Of a DNA stretch of 64,000 bases, positions 21,933-32,476 are shown piece after piece. Both the position numbers and the translations under genes were made by a program. The stretch covers positions 6,197,753 to 6,261,752 of the forward strand of contig JAJEKV010000022.1 of NCBI GenBank assembly GCA_021234155.1, given 5' to 3'. The stretch is from Isoetes taiwanensis. Taxonomy: Eukaryota; Streptophyta; Lycopodiopsida; Isoetales; Isoetaceae. The notes below the pieces were generated by a model, which had not been told where the DNA came from, searched no databases, and saw only the letters and a program-made list of their open reading frames with translations. Position 1 is the first letter of the stretch, and each line of letters begins with the position of its first letter.

Positions 21933-24470
21933 ATGATTTCCAGCAGATTGAGGAAACTATGGAGCTATTGTTTCCGCATACAAATGTTGCTTTGGTGGAC
22001 TTTGCTCGGCGTCATTGTGGGGTCTGTCATCGGGTTGAGTCTCCACAACGCACATCTTTCAGATCAAGCAATTGAACTAATTGGTAATTTGTATGTAATA
22101 TTATTTCAAGCATTCAAAGGGGAGGAATTCCATTCTGAAAACTAGATGGGAGTCTGAAAAGCCTTTTACAGGTTATGTTGGGGAATTGTTCATTCGTGCA
22201 CTACGGGAGCTGGTCCTCCCACTGATAGTTTTTGCTCTAATGACTGGAGTTTTCAGTGTGAGACACGCTAATAGTGGGTAAGTTATATTTCCAAAAATGA
22301 AAGATGTGTTTTAAATGTGAATTCTATATAGACTGATTTTTTTCCCTATTTCTCCCTTTTCACTATTGTTATTGCAGAATTGGAAACTTGCTCAGATGGT
22401 CCTTATCATATTATATGTGTTCCATGCTTTTGGCGGTGTGTCTCGGGTTATCTCTGGTGTCTATCATCAAACCTGGAAGTAGTGCCCCATTTAAGGTTGG
22501 TAATGCCTCTGGTTCCAGGTGTCAAAGACAGAATTCCACACTTCTAACTATGTAAGCAAAGTTTCCATCTGTTTTCTCTGGACAGTGAAGCTTCTTTATA
22601 CAAGGATCTAATTTTCTTATTCAGCTGCAATTTTTAGGCCCTCAAATTCAGAAACAACCTCAGTTGTAGAGTCTTTCCTCGATATTGGGAGGAAGCTTAT
22701 TCCCACAAACATAGTCGCTGCAGCCTCTGAGCCTAATTATCTTGGAGTGATTTCATTTTGTATTGTTTTTGCCCTTGCTGCTACCACGCTAGGTATTTTA
22801 AATTCCTCGACATATTGCTTTTCCTTTTCTGACTACTATAGGTACCAGAATTATAACTTTGAAGTTTCTGCTGATATATTTCCCTTTTTCAATGTAGGGG
22901 AGCAAGCACATCCATTTATTCATTTAGTAGAGCTGTGCAATGCAGTTTTGCTTAAAATTGTAAGAAATCATCCTTCTTGTTACTTTCAGAATTTTGTATT
23001 TTGTTTCTTAGCTTTATCTCGTGGTGGCTTGATGTCACTGAAATCACTCATCATGTACCAGTTATAAAACACTAATAAATTGTTCTGCTGGCAGCCTTAA
23101 TATTATCTCTCTTTTATTTGACCACCACTTAATAGAAGTCAATAAACATAGGTAGATTTTCACACTGCATTGGATCTGCGATTTTCCTCCAATCCCAGAA
23201 TATTACTTAATAGAATTAAATAACCATAGGTAGACTTCACACTACATTAGATGTGAGAGACGATCTAAAGAGACGATCTAACTATTTCCCTTCTTGTATC
23301 TTAAGCAAGGTTGCATTATACTGATTGAGCATCAAATTCTCGAACTTCATCATTAAGTATTTACTGATTGCAGAAAGCCTCATCTGTGTGTATTCCCAAG
23401 TGAACATTCTTTAAGTTTAATGGTGTAAAAACAAGTTTTTGTAACAGATTTTTGCAGTTATTGTTTTGACTCCTATTGGAGTTGCATCATTGACTGCCAG
23501 CACAATACTGAAAGCATGTGACATACAACGTTTATTGAAATCACTGGGATTATATATGGTGACTGTACTGGGTGGTTTACTGATTCATTCCTTTATCACA
23601 TTGCCAGTGCTAGTATTTGTGTTCGCACGCATTAACCTCTATAAGGCATTGAAGTAAGATATGCAAATGCCAGTTCCTTTTTTATGTACAGACTTTCTGC
23701 TCCAATTTTAAGAAACAGCATGATGTCTATTTTCATGCAGGAATTTTCTTCCAGCACTGTTTATGGGTTTAGGCACGGCCTCTAGTGCCGCGACAATGCC
23801 GGTTACAATGCAATGTGCAGAGACACAGGGATGTGATGAGAGCATTGTGCGCTTCGTTATTCCCTTGGGAACAAATATCAACCGCGATGGAACAGCATTA
23901 TATGAAGCAATGTCTGTCTTGTATATATGTCAGGTATAACATGCATGTCTAGTTATATTTCTCATAGATTCTTGATCTTTAAACTTGGCCTGACATCCAG
24001 GCGCATGGTCTCAGTCTACCCATAAGCAAACTATTTGTGTTGGCAATTATAGCAACGTTGGCAGCTGTTGGATCCGCACCAATACCAAATGCTGCACTGG
24101 TCACAATGGTTGCTGCAATGCAGGTAGAATTTGCACCTCCATTCAAGTGCTGGCATGCCAAAGGGATTCATTTGTTTTGTTTACAGGCAATTGGTTACCC
24201 ACAATTTATTGGGGATGTGTCAATCCTGTATGCTATGGATTGGTTACTGGGAGCTGTGCGAACATCAGTCAACATTTGGGGCGACTCTTGTGCATGTATG
24301 GTAGTTGACGCATGGGCTAGATCTTTGAGGAGCAGAAACGTTCTTCCAGCCTCTGTAAGTGTTAAGGTTCCAATGTGCTTTTCTTAACAGAAAGGTGTAA
24401 TTTTTGCTTTCATCCAATGCAGGGGGTAAATATTCATCCGCTTATGAACGAGCCTTCTATACAAAACTAA
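21933..24470 (+). CDS. SLC1-type (glutamate/dicarboxylate:cation symporter) membrane transporter, ten exons
   Basis: Exons with GT-AG borders: 21933-22083, 22172-22277, 22378-22518, 22638-22792, 22898-22959, 23448-23653, 23741-23933, 24001-24123, 24187-24354, 24423-24470. They join in frame to 1353 nt, 450 residues, near the usual family length. The start is the first ATG after an in-frame TGA. Family marks in order: GELFIRALRELVLPLIVFAL (TM2 region), hairpin 1 SSAATMPVT (288-296), TM7 IPLGTNINRDGTALYEA (315-330 region), hairpin 2 VGSAPIPNAALVTM (361-374), and TM8 DWLLGAVRTSVNIWGD (397-412). The family couples uptake of acidic amino acids or C4-dicarboxylates to cations. R404 (GltPh R397) and D412 (GltPh D405) are kept. 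G401 replaces the Asp (D394) that binds the substrate amino group, so a dicarboxylate is more likely than glutamate (inference). NMDGT is NRDGT here. Confidence 0.92.
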
Positions 24471-25084
24471 GGAATACCACAAGGTAAGGACGCCGCTAAG
24501 ATCTCGAGTTAAAGCTATCACACAACCAAGTTCTTCTTTGAAGACTCTGGTGCTTGTAATTTATATATTGTAATTCCTTTGGCACCGTTTCATACATTTT
24601 TGGAAAAGAAAGTTTAAAGTGCCCTTCAAAACTTCCACCTTTATACTTCATCAGTTTGACTCTCCTAATTGCCTTGTGAAATATTAGCATTATGTTCATT
24701 GGATAAATTTTCCAGTTCCTCTCCTGATTAGAATATGGCCTCTTTCCACTAACAAATCTCCTAGTGAGTTGGTGGCCCCTAAGTGAACTGCTTCAATTCG
24801 TTCACTTTTGTGATACTTGTTTAAAGTTTCTCCTATCAGGCCTCCACAATCAATCAGGCTCCAGATTGGGGCCAAAATTTCCGGTTAATGTTCTTAAAAT
24901 CCGAATTGTAACAAAGATGTCAAAACCCCCTTCTTGACAAAATACTTTGGTTAGCGGCATAAATCGGATTAACATATTCTTAGCTGGAATTTTTTTATGC
25001 TTTATTATACATTTATAAAAACATAAACATAAATATACAAGACAGTAGTGCGGTGCCACAGGCACCGCATTTGTTCCCATGTTT

Positions 25085-26275
25085 GCGGATTTGATGAGAG
25101 TGAATCTTTATATTTGAGATGCAAGCTACAAATGGACTTTCCCACCAACATATATAGCAGACATCAACATATATGGCTATAATATAGCAATCTCCCATAT
25201 TTTGCCATTTGAAAGTTGCCAAATATTTCTTTTCAAGATCAAAAGAATTTTGGGACCTTATGCCAGATCAGAAAGAGGGCTAATAAATTGAGGCTCAATT
25301 GTGTGGACCCAAAAAACTACAAAATAGCTGCGGGAGGGACTGTAAAGTTGCAAAACATAGCCTTATTTACATGGAACCCAATTTTTGTGGAAAGTTTGCT
25401 GAATCATCCCCTATGTTAACCATTTGGAGGTAGTACTATAGCCATTAACATTGGTGAAATTGATCTTTTCAAAGAATTATCATCCGATATGCCATGGCAT
25501 CTATCTTCCACAACATGGGATTGGCCTTGGTTGGCTCTTGTAATTCTCTAAATTCTGTTTGTGTGGGGCAGGATAATCTCAGACGGGTCAGAAATGGTCT
25601 TTCTGTGGCCCTTTTTGAGCAGACATAAACTGCTGTAAGGTCAAAACCTTATGGATTCCACTGTAATCTAGGCCATTGCAAGTCAAAAATCACAACACAA
25701 GACATTGGAATAGAGTTCCAAAGCTCTGATTTTTTTCCGGATTTGAATATGCTTGCCATATTCAAACAATTCAAACAGGCTTTGGAGCCATTTAGGGCAC
25801 GGTACTGTCTGAGTGGAAGCAGATAAAGATCTTGCAGACAGTTTAAGCAGCCACTCTGGCCTTGGGAGTCATGCCTCATGCCAAACCCCTAAATCCAGCA
25901 TCCCGATCATCGCATTTGCTCTCATATCCACGGAGAAGTATATGAGTGAATCTTTATATACAGGTTGCTTGAAAGAATATATTTCACATGCAAGCTCTAA
26001 ATGGACTTTCCCACCAACTATATGGCAGACACCAATATATATAGCAGAAGCACTTGTAGCACCCGTAGCAATCTTCCATATTTTGCACTGTCGAAGTTGC
26101 AAAACCATTCTTTTCAAGTTAGTGATTGAAAGAATTTTGGGACCTTATGCCAGATGACAAAAAAGGGCTAACATATGCTAATTGAGGCTTCATCGTGTTG
26201 ATTTGAACTGCAAAATTGCAAAATAGCTACCGGAGGAACTGCAAAATTGCAAAACATAGTCTTATTATCTTTTAG
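25085..26275. repeat. Diverged direct duplication, ~300-350 bp units
   Basis: 25085-25365 and 25925-26275 share agtgaatctttatat, aaatggactttcccaccaa, gaattttgggaccttatgcc and gcaaaacatag in the same order. The spacing between the units is about 0.84 kb. Both copies carry small indels. Confidence 0.8.
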
Positions 26276-27930
26276 CATTTCTATTACTTACTCTAATTTC
26301 TGAGGGCATCATAGACTGGATGCTTCTAGATGCTTTCTTATCCAACATCCATAGCCAATGCAGGGCCACTAATCTTGGGCCGTCTTCCTTTCTAGTACAT
26401 CTGAACAAGGTGGTTTCCTAAGAACCTATCCCACCCTGATCAATGTTGTAAAATTTGTTCATGAATAATAGAAAAGCATTATACAGAAAAAATGTCGATT
26501 AGTGAAGGAGAAGCTATGGCACCTCCGGTAGTAGCAGACGGTAGATGTGCTCTTCTGTTCCTTTGCTTCAAGTTTTTTGGAATTAAAGAAACCCTCTTAG
26601 CATTTCTCACAGATACCTATTCAGACGCTTACCCTCTTGTGCTGCTGCACTTCTTGGCTCATTTTTAGCTTCTTGCCTAATTGCCACAGTACAACAAACT
26701 GTCCCCAGCTTCTGGATTCGGGTTCCTCTCCATAAGCCCCAGCGACTTTTTTTTTTGGTTAAGAAAAGAATAGGGCCATGCCGACTATTGAAACCTTAAA
26801 AACGATTTGAAGGACATTTGCATGCATCCAAAACTTTGAGATGCCACCACCACTCAAAATCAATGGCTCAGAAAGACTGCACTCTAGAAATACTATTTAG
26901 TACACATGCACGAATACAACAACAAAATCATAAAAAAACAATGTGAACATATAAAAAATACAAAAGTAACCCCTCATTATGTCAAGTTTTGTGCATAGTC
27001 AAATTGATTCAAAATTCCATAAAAATGCCAAGTATATTGTTTATGCAAGTTCATTTTGAAAAATCAATAAGTAAATTTGCACCCTCCAAAAATTGAACCT
27101 AGATAAATCCGATGGGTGGGACATACCTGATGTCCACACTTGTCGAATTGCAACTCCTCCATCTGGAAATTAGAAAAAATGAGAATACAAGCCCTCACAA
27201 ATTCAAATATGACATTCATTTTAAAATTTAATGTTCAAAAATACAAGAGCCACGTGTTATTGTTGACATCACCTCACTAGATGCCATGAACCACATAACA
27301 CTAGAATAACAAACAAAAGAATGGTACTGTCATATTACAACACATACAGTAAAACAAATAAATAATAAAATTAATGCAGCTTAATGAAACAACAGTTCAT
27401 ATGGTTTTTTCACATCAATTGACATCTTTCTTGATGCTTAGTCATCAACTCTTTGACTTTGCTCATAGCTGACCGAGTGGTAATAGCTTGACTTGTTGTC
27501 GACCTACGATTTCCATGATTTATAACCGTGCCATAGATCAACACATGCATTGATATTACCATGCACTTATGCTAGCTGGGAAACAAACACACTTAATCCA
27601 CCACATTCATCAATGCTAATAAGTTCATTAGCTTCAATTATCCTAATGTTCGGCACATTAAATTAGATGCATTGGCAATTCCAAGTTTAGGTTCAAAGGA
27701 TGTATCCCTTTAGTACAGACGCATATACAAGAGAAGCCTTCGGTACCTCTTCATTAGAATAATTAGGCGTAATAATACTCTCTGGCACATTAGATGGTAT
27801 ATCATCTGCATTACAAACACTTCTAAAGGAGATAAAAATAAAAAGAATAGAAACTCAAACTGCTTTCAATACCAGGCAAAGGCCTTGACATAGCTCCAAC
27901 AATGAAGACCTAAAGCAATCGATTGACATG

Positions 27931-28265
27931 ATGACCTACTAATACTATCTATGATTGAACAACAAGTCAACTCAATAGTCACAATAGGTGAAAAGCTACG
28001 AAAACAAGCCAGAAAATTGAAATCAATAGTTCAAAAATGACCTTCATATGACCTGAAAATCAAAGAAACATTCTCAGTCTTATAGACAACGAGGTAATGA
28101 CCTACTAATGCTTGTCAACAATCGAACAACATTCAACTTAATAGCCACAACAGGTGAAAAGCTAAAAATACAATAACTCCCAGAAAATAAAAATGATCGT
28201 TCAAAAATATCTTGTACCCAAAATTACTTGCATGTGACTAGAGAATCAAAAGATTTTTCTCAGCC
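27931..28265. repeat. Tandem duplication, ~166 bp x2, diverged
   Basis: Both units share atgacctactaat, aatcgaacaac-type text, caggtgaaaagct and cagaaaat in order, 166 bp apart. Confidence 0.8.
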
Positions 28266-28496
28266 CCTACACAACACCATCAAACAAGGGTATGCCATTG
28301 GGTGGCCTAAAAAAGTAAGATGTATTTGGGGTTAGTACCAAGTCTGCATACGTGAAAGATCATATTTGACTTTAATACCTTCAAATTAACTCTTACAGCT
28401 AGTCTCCTCTATTGAAGTAAGTACACAGTGCTTCAGGCTCGTGTTTCAGAGGCATCTTCTTGTGCTTACACAGATAGATGAGATATTTACATTGTA

Positions 28497-28615
28497 TAGT
28501 TTTTGGATTGCCCCTAGGGGGAATAATCCTTCGCTCATGTGAGTTTTTAGCATATTCCAGGCATATGCTGATATAAGCCTATAATGTTCCAGAAATACAA
28601 ACCTGCTATTGCCCT
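28497..28615. repeat. Palindrome-rich short repeat, copy 1
   Basis: It matches 29401-29518 and 52874-52985. The shared layout is a stem ttgcccctaggggg, then ctcatgtg, then nested palindromes built on gcatat and atatgc, then an end near aaacctg. This copy is the most diverged of the three. Confidence 0.75.
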
Positions 28616-29400
28616 TAATCTTTGGGTCGCCCTCCTTATCCAATTTTCCAGTGGCTATCTGCGAAAGAGAATTTGGCTATGGTGTCTATTATCATCCATG
28701 CTCTTTGGAGGCGACAACCAGCATTTTCTTGAGTTAATAAACATTTCAAACATTGCAATTTCCAACTATTGAATGTGCCTAGAAAATACTCTACATCAAT
28801 GTACCATAATTTACCATAATTTTTGCCATGAATGTTAGTTAGCCTTTGATTAAGATTCGTCTTGTGAACTATTGTTGGTCTTTCACCTTTTGCTAATCTC
28901 ATTTTAGAAATATTAAGATCATTGAGACAACCTTATTCGCCTTTTAGGTGATTTCAAATGAATTCAAACTACAGTGCACACTCTATTCATATGTTAAAGG
29001 TCAAAAAATTCCTATACCAAACACAATAAGCTACAAGTCCATTGCACCTAGCCAACAATACCAATGTATGTCGTATACACATGAAGATTAAAAACATTGA
29101 ACAATGTTGACCAACAACAATGCAATTCTTAAATCTCCGTATTATTGCTCAGTGGAATTCAAGCCTTTGCAGGCATACTGGTACGCCCTGACATAACAAA
29201 AAAAGATCTTAAGAAGGTTGCCGCCAAAATTCAAATTACCACGACAAAAATTCCAACGCGAACCCAACTGCCTAGCCTTCTTCCCAACCCTGCAGTTCTG
29301 CTTGTTTTTTTTTGTTTAAACACAACGGTGGTTTATAAATAAGATGTTTGCAATATACATGCGACCTGGACCAAACCACTCAATAAATCTACAATTTTTA

Positions 29401-29518
29401 TTTTTTGGGTTGCCCCTAGGGGGGCAAACCCTTGCTCATGTGGATTTCCAGCATATTCTAAGTATATGCTGGAATATGCCTAGGATATGCCAGAAACTGC
29501 TCCAAACCTGTCGTTGCC
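29401..29518. repeat. Palindrome-rich short repeat, copy 2 (inside the foldback element)
   Basis: The stem gggttgcccc / ggggcaaaccc is present, followed by gcatattctaagtatatgct and further atatgc palindromes. Confidence 0.8.
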
Positions 29519-30971
29519 TGTAAACTGGCGGTCATCAATGTTGCTCGGCGGTCGGTGTGGAAACTGGCTAATCGACATCACCATGGTTTGAGGAGAGCTA
29601 GATGCAGTGCCATAGATTCGAGTTTTCCTCTTGCAGATGCTAGACATTGGAGTTCTGAGTTCCTCTTGCAGATGCCGGAGTTTTAAGCCTCGAGCTTTGA
29701 GTTTAGGTAAAGTTTGTTGGATTCTCTTTTGTTAAATCTATGTTACAAGGCAAGTATTGGACCAGTATGGTTTTACTATAGTGTTATCCTTTGAGATCTA
29801 TTTCTGTAGTGAGATTTTCTATCATCATAATTGTCTGCATGCAAGTATTGGATATCTAGCAGATAATTTGTAGCAGATAATTTGTTTAAGTGCATGAGAT
29901 TGTGGATTTCACTATTTCATCAGGTGTAAATCTGGACCAGTACATGCCAGTCCCGTTTTAGGACTCTAGTTCCAGATATTAATGGCTTAGACAGTCTGAT
30001 TGAATGACTGCCTACCACATCATCATATATGGCCTGAATTTGTATTTTGATACCCCCCCTCGCATGTTACCTTGTTTCTCCAGTAATGCCAAAGTGGCAC
30101 GCTAATTGTAGCTTAAATAAATGACATTAATTGCTTACATAAGCTGACTCTTATAGAAACTACTATAAGGAAACAGAGCTTTCAAGGTAGAACCCAAGAA
30201 ATAGAGGCTTTAGACATGCTCAGTTTTACAGAAACTAAAGGGAGCTCTGGGCTGAAATCACTATTATTAACTTACCATTAAAGTAAAAAGTTTCCAGTCA
30301 TTTCATTTGGTTCTTTGGCATTCAAGCATTCATTATTCTATAAGATACAACCACTGATTTGAGGTAAACAAAGTAGGGTACATTAAGGTTTGAATTCTTT
30401 TAGTCTTTTAAGCTCTGGAAAAATCGTGCAGATGAGAATGATTGAAAAATGCAAATAATGCTGCATGCTTGGAGAGGGAATCATTAAGGGAAATATTAGG
30501 AAGCAAGAACTAGAATGCTTGAATCTGTTATGCGCTGGAATGTTATTGGATTTAGCAGCAGATGTCTGTGGTAAGAGACGCATGCATTGAAAAGGTAAGG
30601 ACATAATGGATCAAAAGACGTTCTCAACTAGCAATACAATAGCCAAGAAGAGGAACCAAGTTTAGATGTCCAACAAAATGAAACTATTCCACCCACAACA
30701 ACCCCTGCCACAAGTGCTGTGTAGATTGATTACCTGAAGAATCGAAATATAGTAACAATCAACGTTCTATTTCCAAATGTTCGAATGAAAGCATAGATGC
30801 ATAAAGCAGGTTCATTTAGATGATGGGTAGGTCAACATTGTTCAATGTTTTTAGTCTTCAGTCTTCATGTGTATAGGATATACATTGGTATTGTTGGCTA
30901 AGTGCAATGGACTTGTAGCTTATTGTGTTAGGTATAGGAATTTTTTGCTACATATTCTAAACGAGGTGCAG

Positions 30972-31398
30972 CCTGGACTACCACAGTCGTCGGATTTGTC
31001 GATTCTACGATCCAGTTCGTATGTTGGGGCCTTTGGCCACCTCTGGTTTCGCTTATAGTCATTTATGATTGGAGGCGCCTATGATTTTGAAATATGAAAT
31101 ACGAGTTTGCCTAAGATTTTGAGGAAATATCGAACCTCTATACGGCTTTGCCTACGACTTTAGAATATGAAATACGAGGGCTCGAACCTCTACGAAAATA
31201 ATCCAATGTCTTAATAAGACTATTTTAACCAATATATCAATTCAGGTAATGTGATTATTTTTTATCTTGAATCTATGTTTTTTTTTTATTAACAACCCAT
31301 AAATTATTTTAGGGATATATGGTCTATAGTTTCCGGAATTGTTATTTTTACATTCATAACAAATCCCCCTGGAACCCCCAGTTATTTTGCTACATATT
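30972..31398 (+). repeat. Dispersed ~430-bp repeat, copy 2, inserted in an inverted-repeat arm
   Basis: It is similar to 20286-20714. The 14-bp string ttttgctacatatt occurs on both sides (30943-30956 and 31385-31398), as for a target duplication. The same string also ends copy 1, so it may instead belong to the repeat. Confidence 0.8.
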
Positions 31399-32392
31399 AA
31401 CATAAAAATAGAGTGTGCACTGTAGCCTGAATTCACTTGGAGTCACCTGAAAGGCGAATAAGGTTGTCTCAATGACCTTGAGAGTCTATATATAATTAGA
31501 CATCTATATCAATTTTGATCTTACATTGTATACATAAAACCATGAGCGGAACCTTGACATTAGTGAATATAGCTTGTCCACAAAATGCACCCAGGCCTAA
31601 GCCACCCAAAATAGACTTTATGTGGAATGCACCTTGAACCTGTATAGAGTCAATAAGATGATGTTTGATCTGCAATATCATTTTCAACTTAACCTTTTTC
31701 ATAATGACTTCTAGATTCTCATAAGGAACAGATTGAAAGAGCCAAAGTCTATAATACCATCCTTGCTGCCCAACGACCATAGAGCTGGTCTTATAGCAAT
31801 GAATTGCAGGTGTATGACCTTTACATGTGAATGCATCAATTCCATATCTTCAGATTTGTATCAGAAGGAAATGGAATTACACCAGCATTCAATACAGGCT
31901 ACGTTGTTTAAAGAATCAGGTTAGATGTGAAGCATCACTTCTTGTAAAGGCCGTAGTAAGTTGATATGTTTCTAATTACCACTAAGCTCAAATGTAGAAC
32001 TAAAGATAACAATTAAAACTCATACCAACAAATGTCAGGAGTTTTTATATCCCACTTGCATAAATTTCCAATACTTTGACAAGCTGGATCAGTAGCTCAG
32101 GGAGCTCTTTTCTCTCCACTCTGTCTGCTCTTGCTATTCAAAGAACAGCTCTACAATATTTGCATAAAACAGAACATAAATCAAGAAAAGACAAGTCAAA
32201 CGAGGCAATCAATCTTGTTAATTTGGGATTTTCCGGTCTGGAGGAAAATGTTTTTGGATTTTTTTTTAATTGATTTCCTAAGATTTTGTGGGTTTTCGGC
32301 CGCCGGAAAAAAAAATCGATTTCCAGAAATCAGAAAAAAAAAAATTGGTATGATTTCCATTTTTCCTAACCCCGAGCAGATCGATTTGCCCC

Positions 32393-32476
32393 TTTATTCA
32401 GGGTTTTGGGGGCTTACAGTTTCGTGGCAACCTGATCAGGGTTTTGGGGCTTTACAGTTTTCTGGCAATCTGATCT
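32393..32476. repeat. Tandem duplication, ~43 bp x2
   Basis: Each unit carries cagggttttgggg, ttacagttt and ggcaa.ctgatc in the same order. Confidence 0.8.

Larger units (their letters stand above)
24480..28916. other. Intergenic with diverged duplications, no supported gene
   Basis: No intact gene is visible. Contents include a diverged direct duplication (25085-25365 against 25925-26275), a ~166-bp tandem duplication (27931-28265) and one copy of a palindrome-rich repeat (28497-28615). The region 26300-27900 is AT-rich with nothing I can name. Confidence 0.55.
28917..31477. mobile_element. Foldback-type element with ~200-bp terminal inverted repeats
   Basis: The left arm 28917-29115 is the reverse complement of two right-hand blocks, 30829-30942 and 31399-31477. 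For example, attgagacaaccttattcgc at 28921 pairs with gcgaataaggttgtctcaat near 31453. The right arm is split by the dispersed 430-bp repeat. Between the arms are about 1.7 kb without a recognisable transposase. I see no clear target duplication outside the arms. It could be a non-autonomous MULE or foldback transposon, or a plain inverted duplication. Confidence 0.75.
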
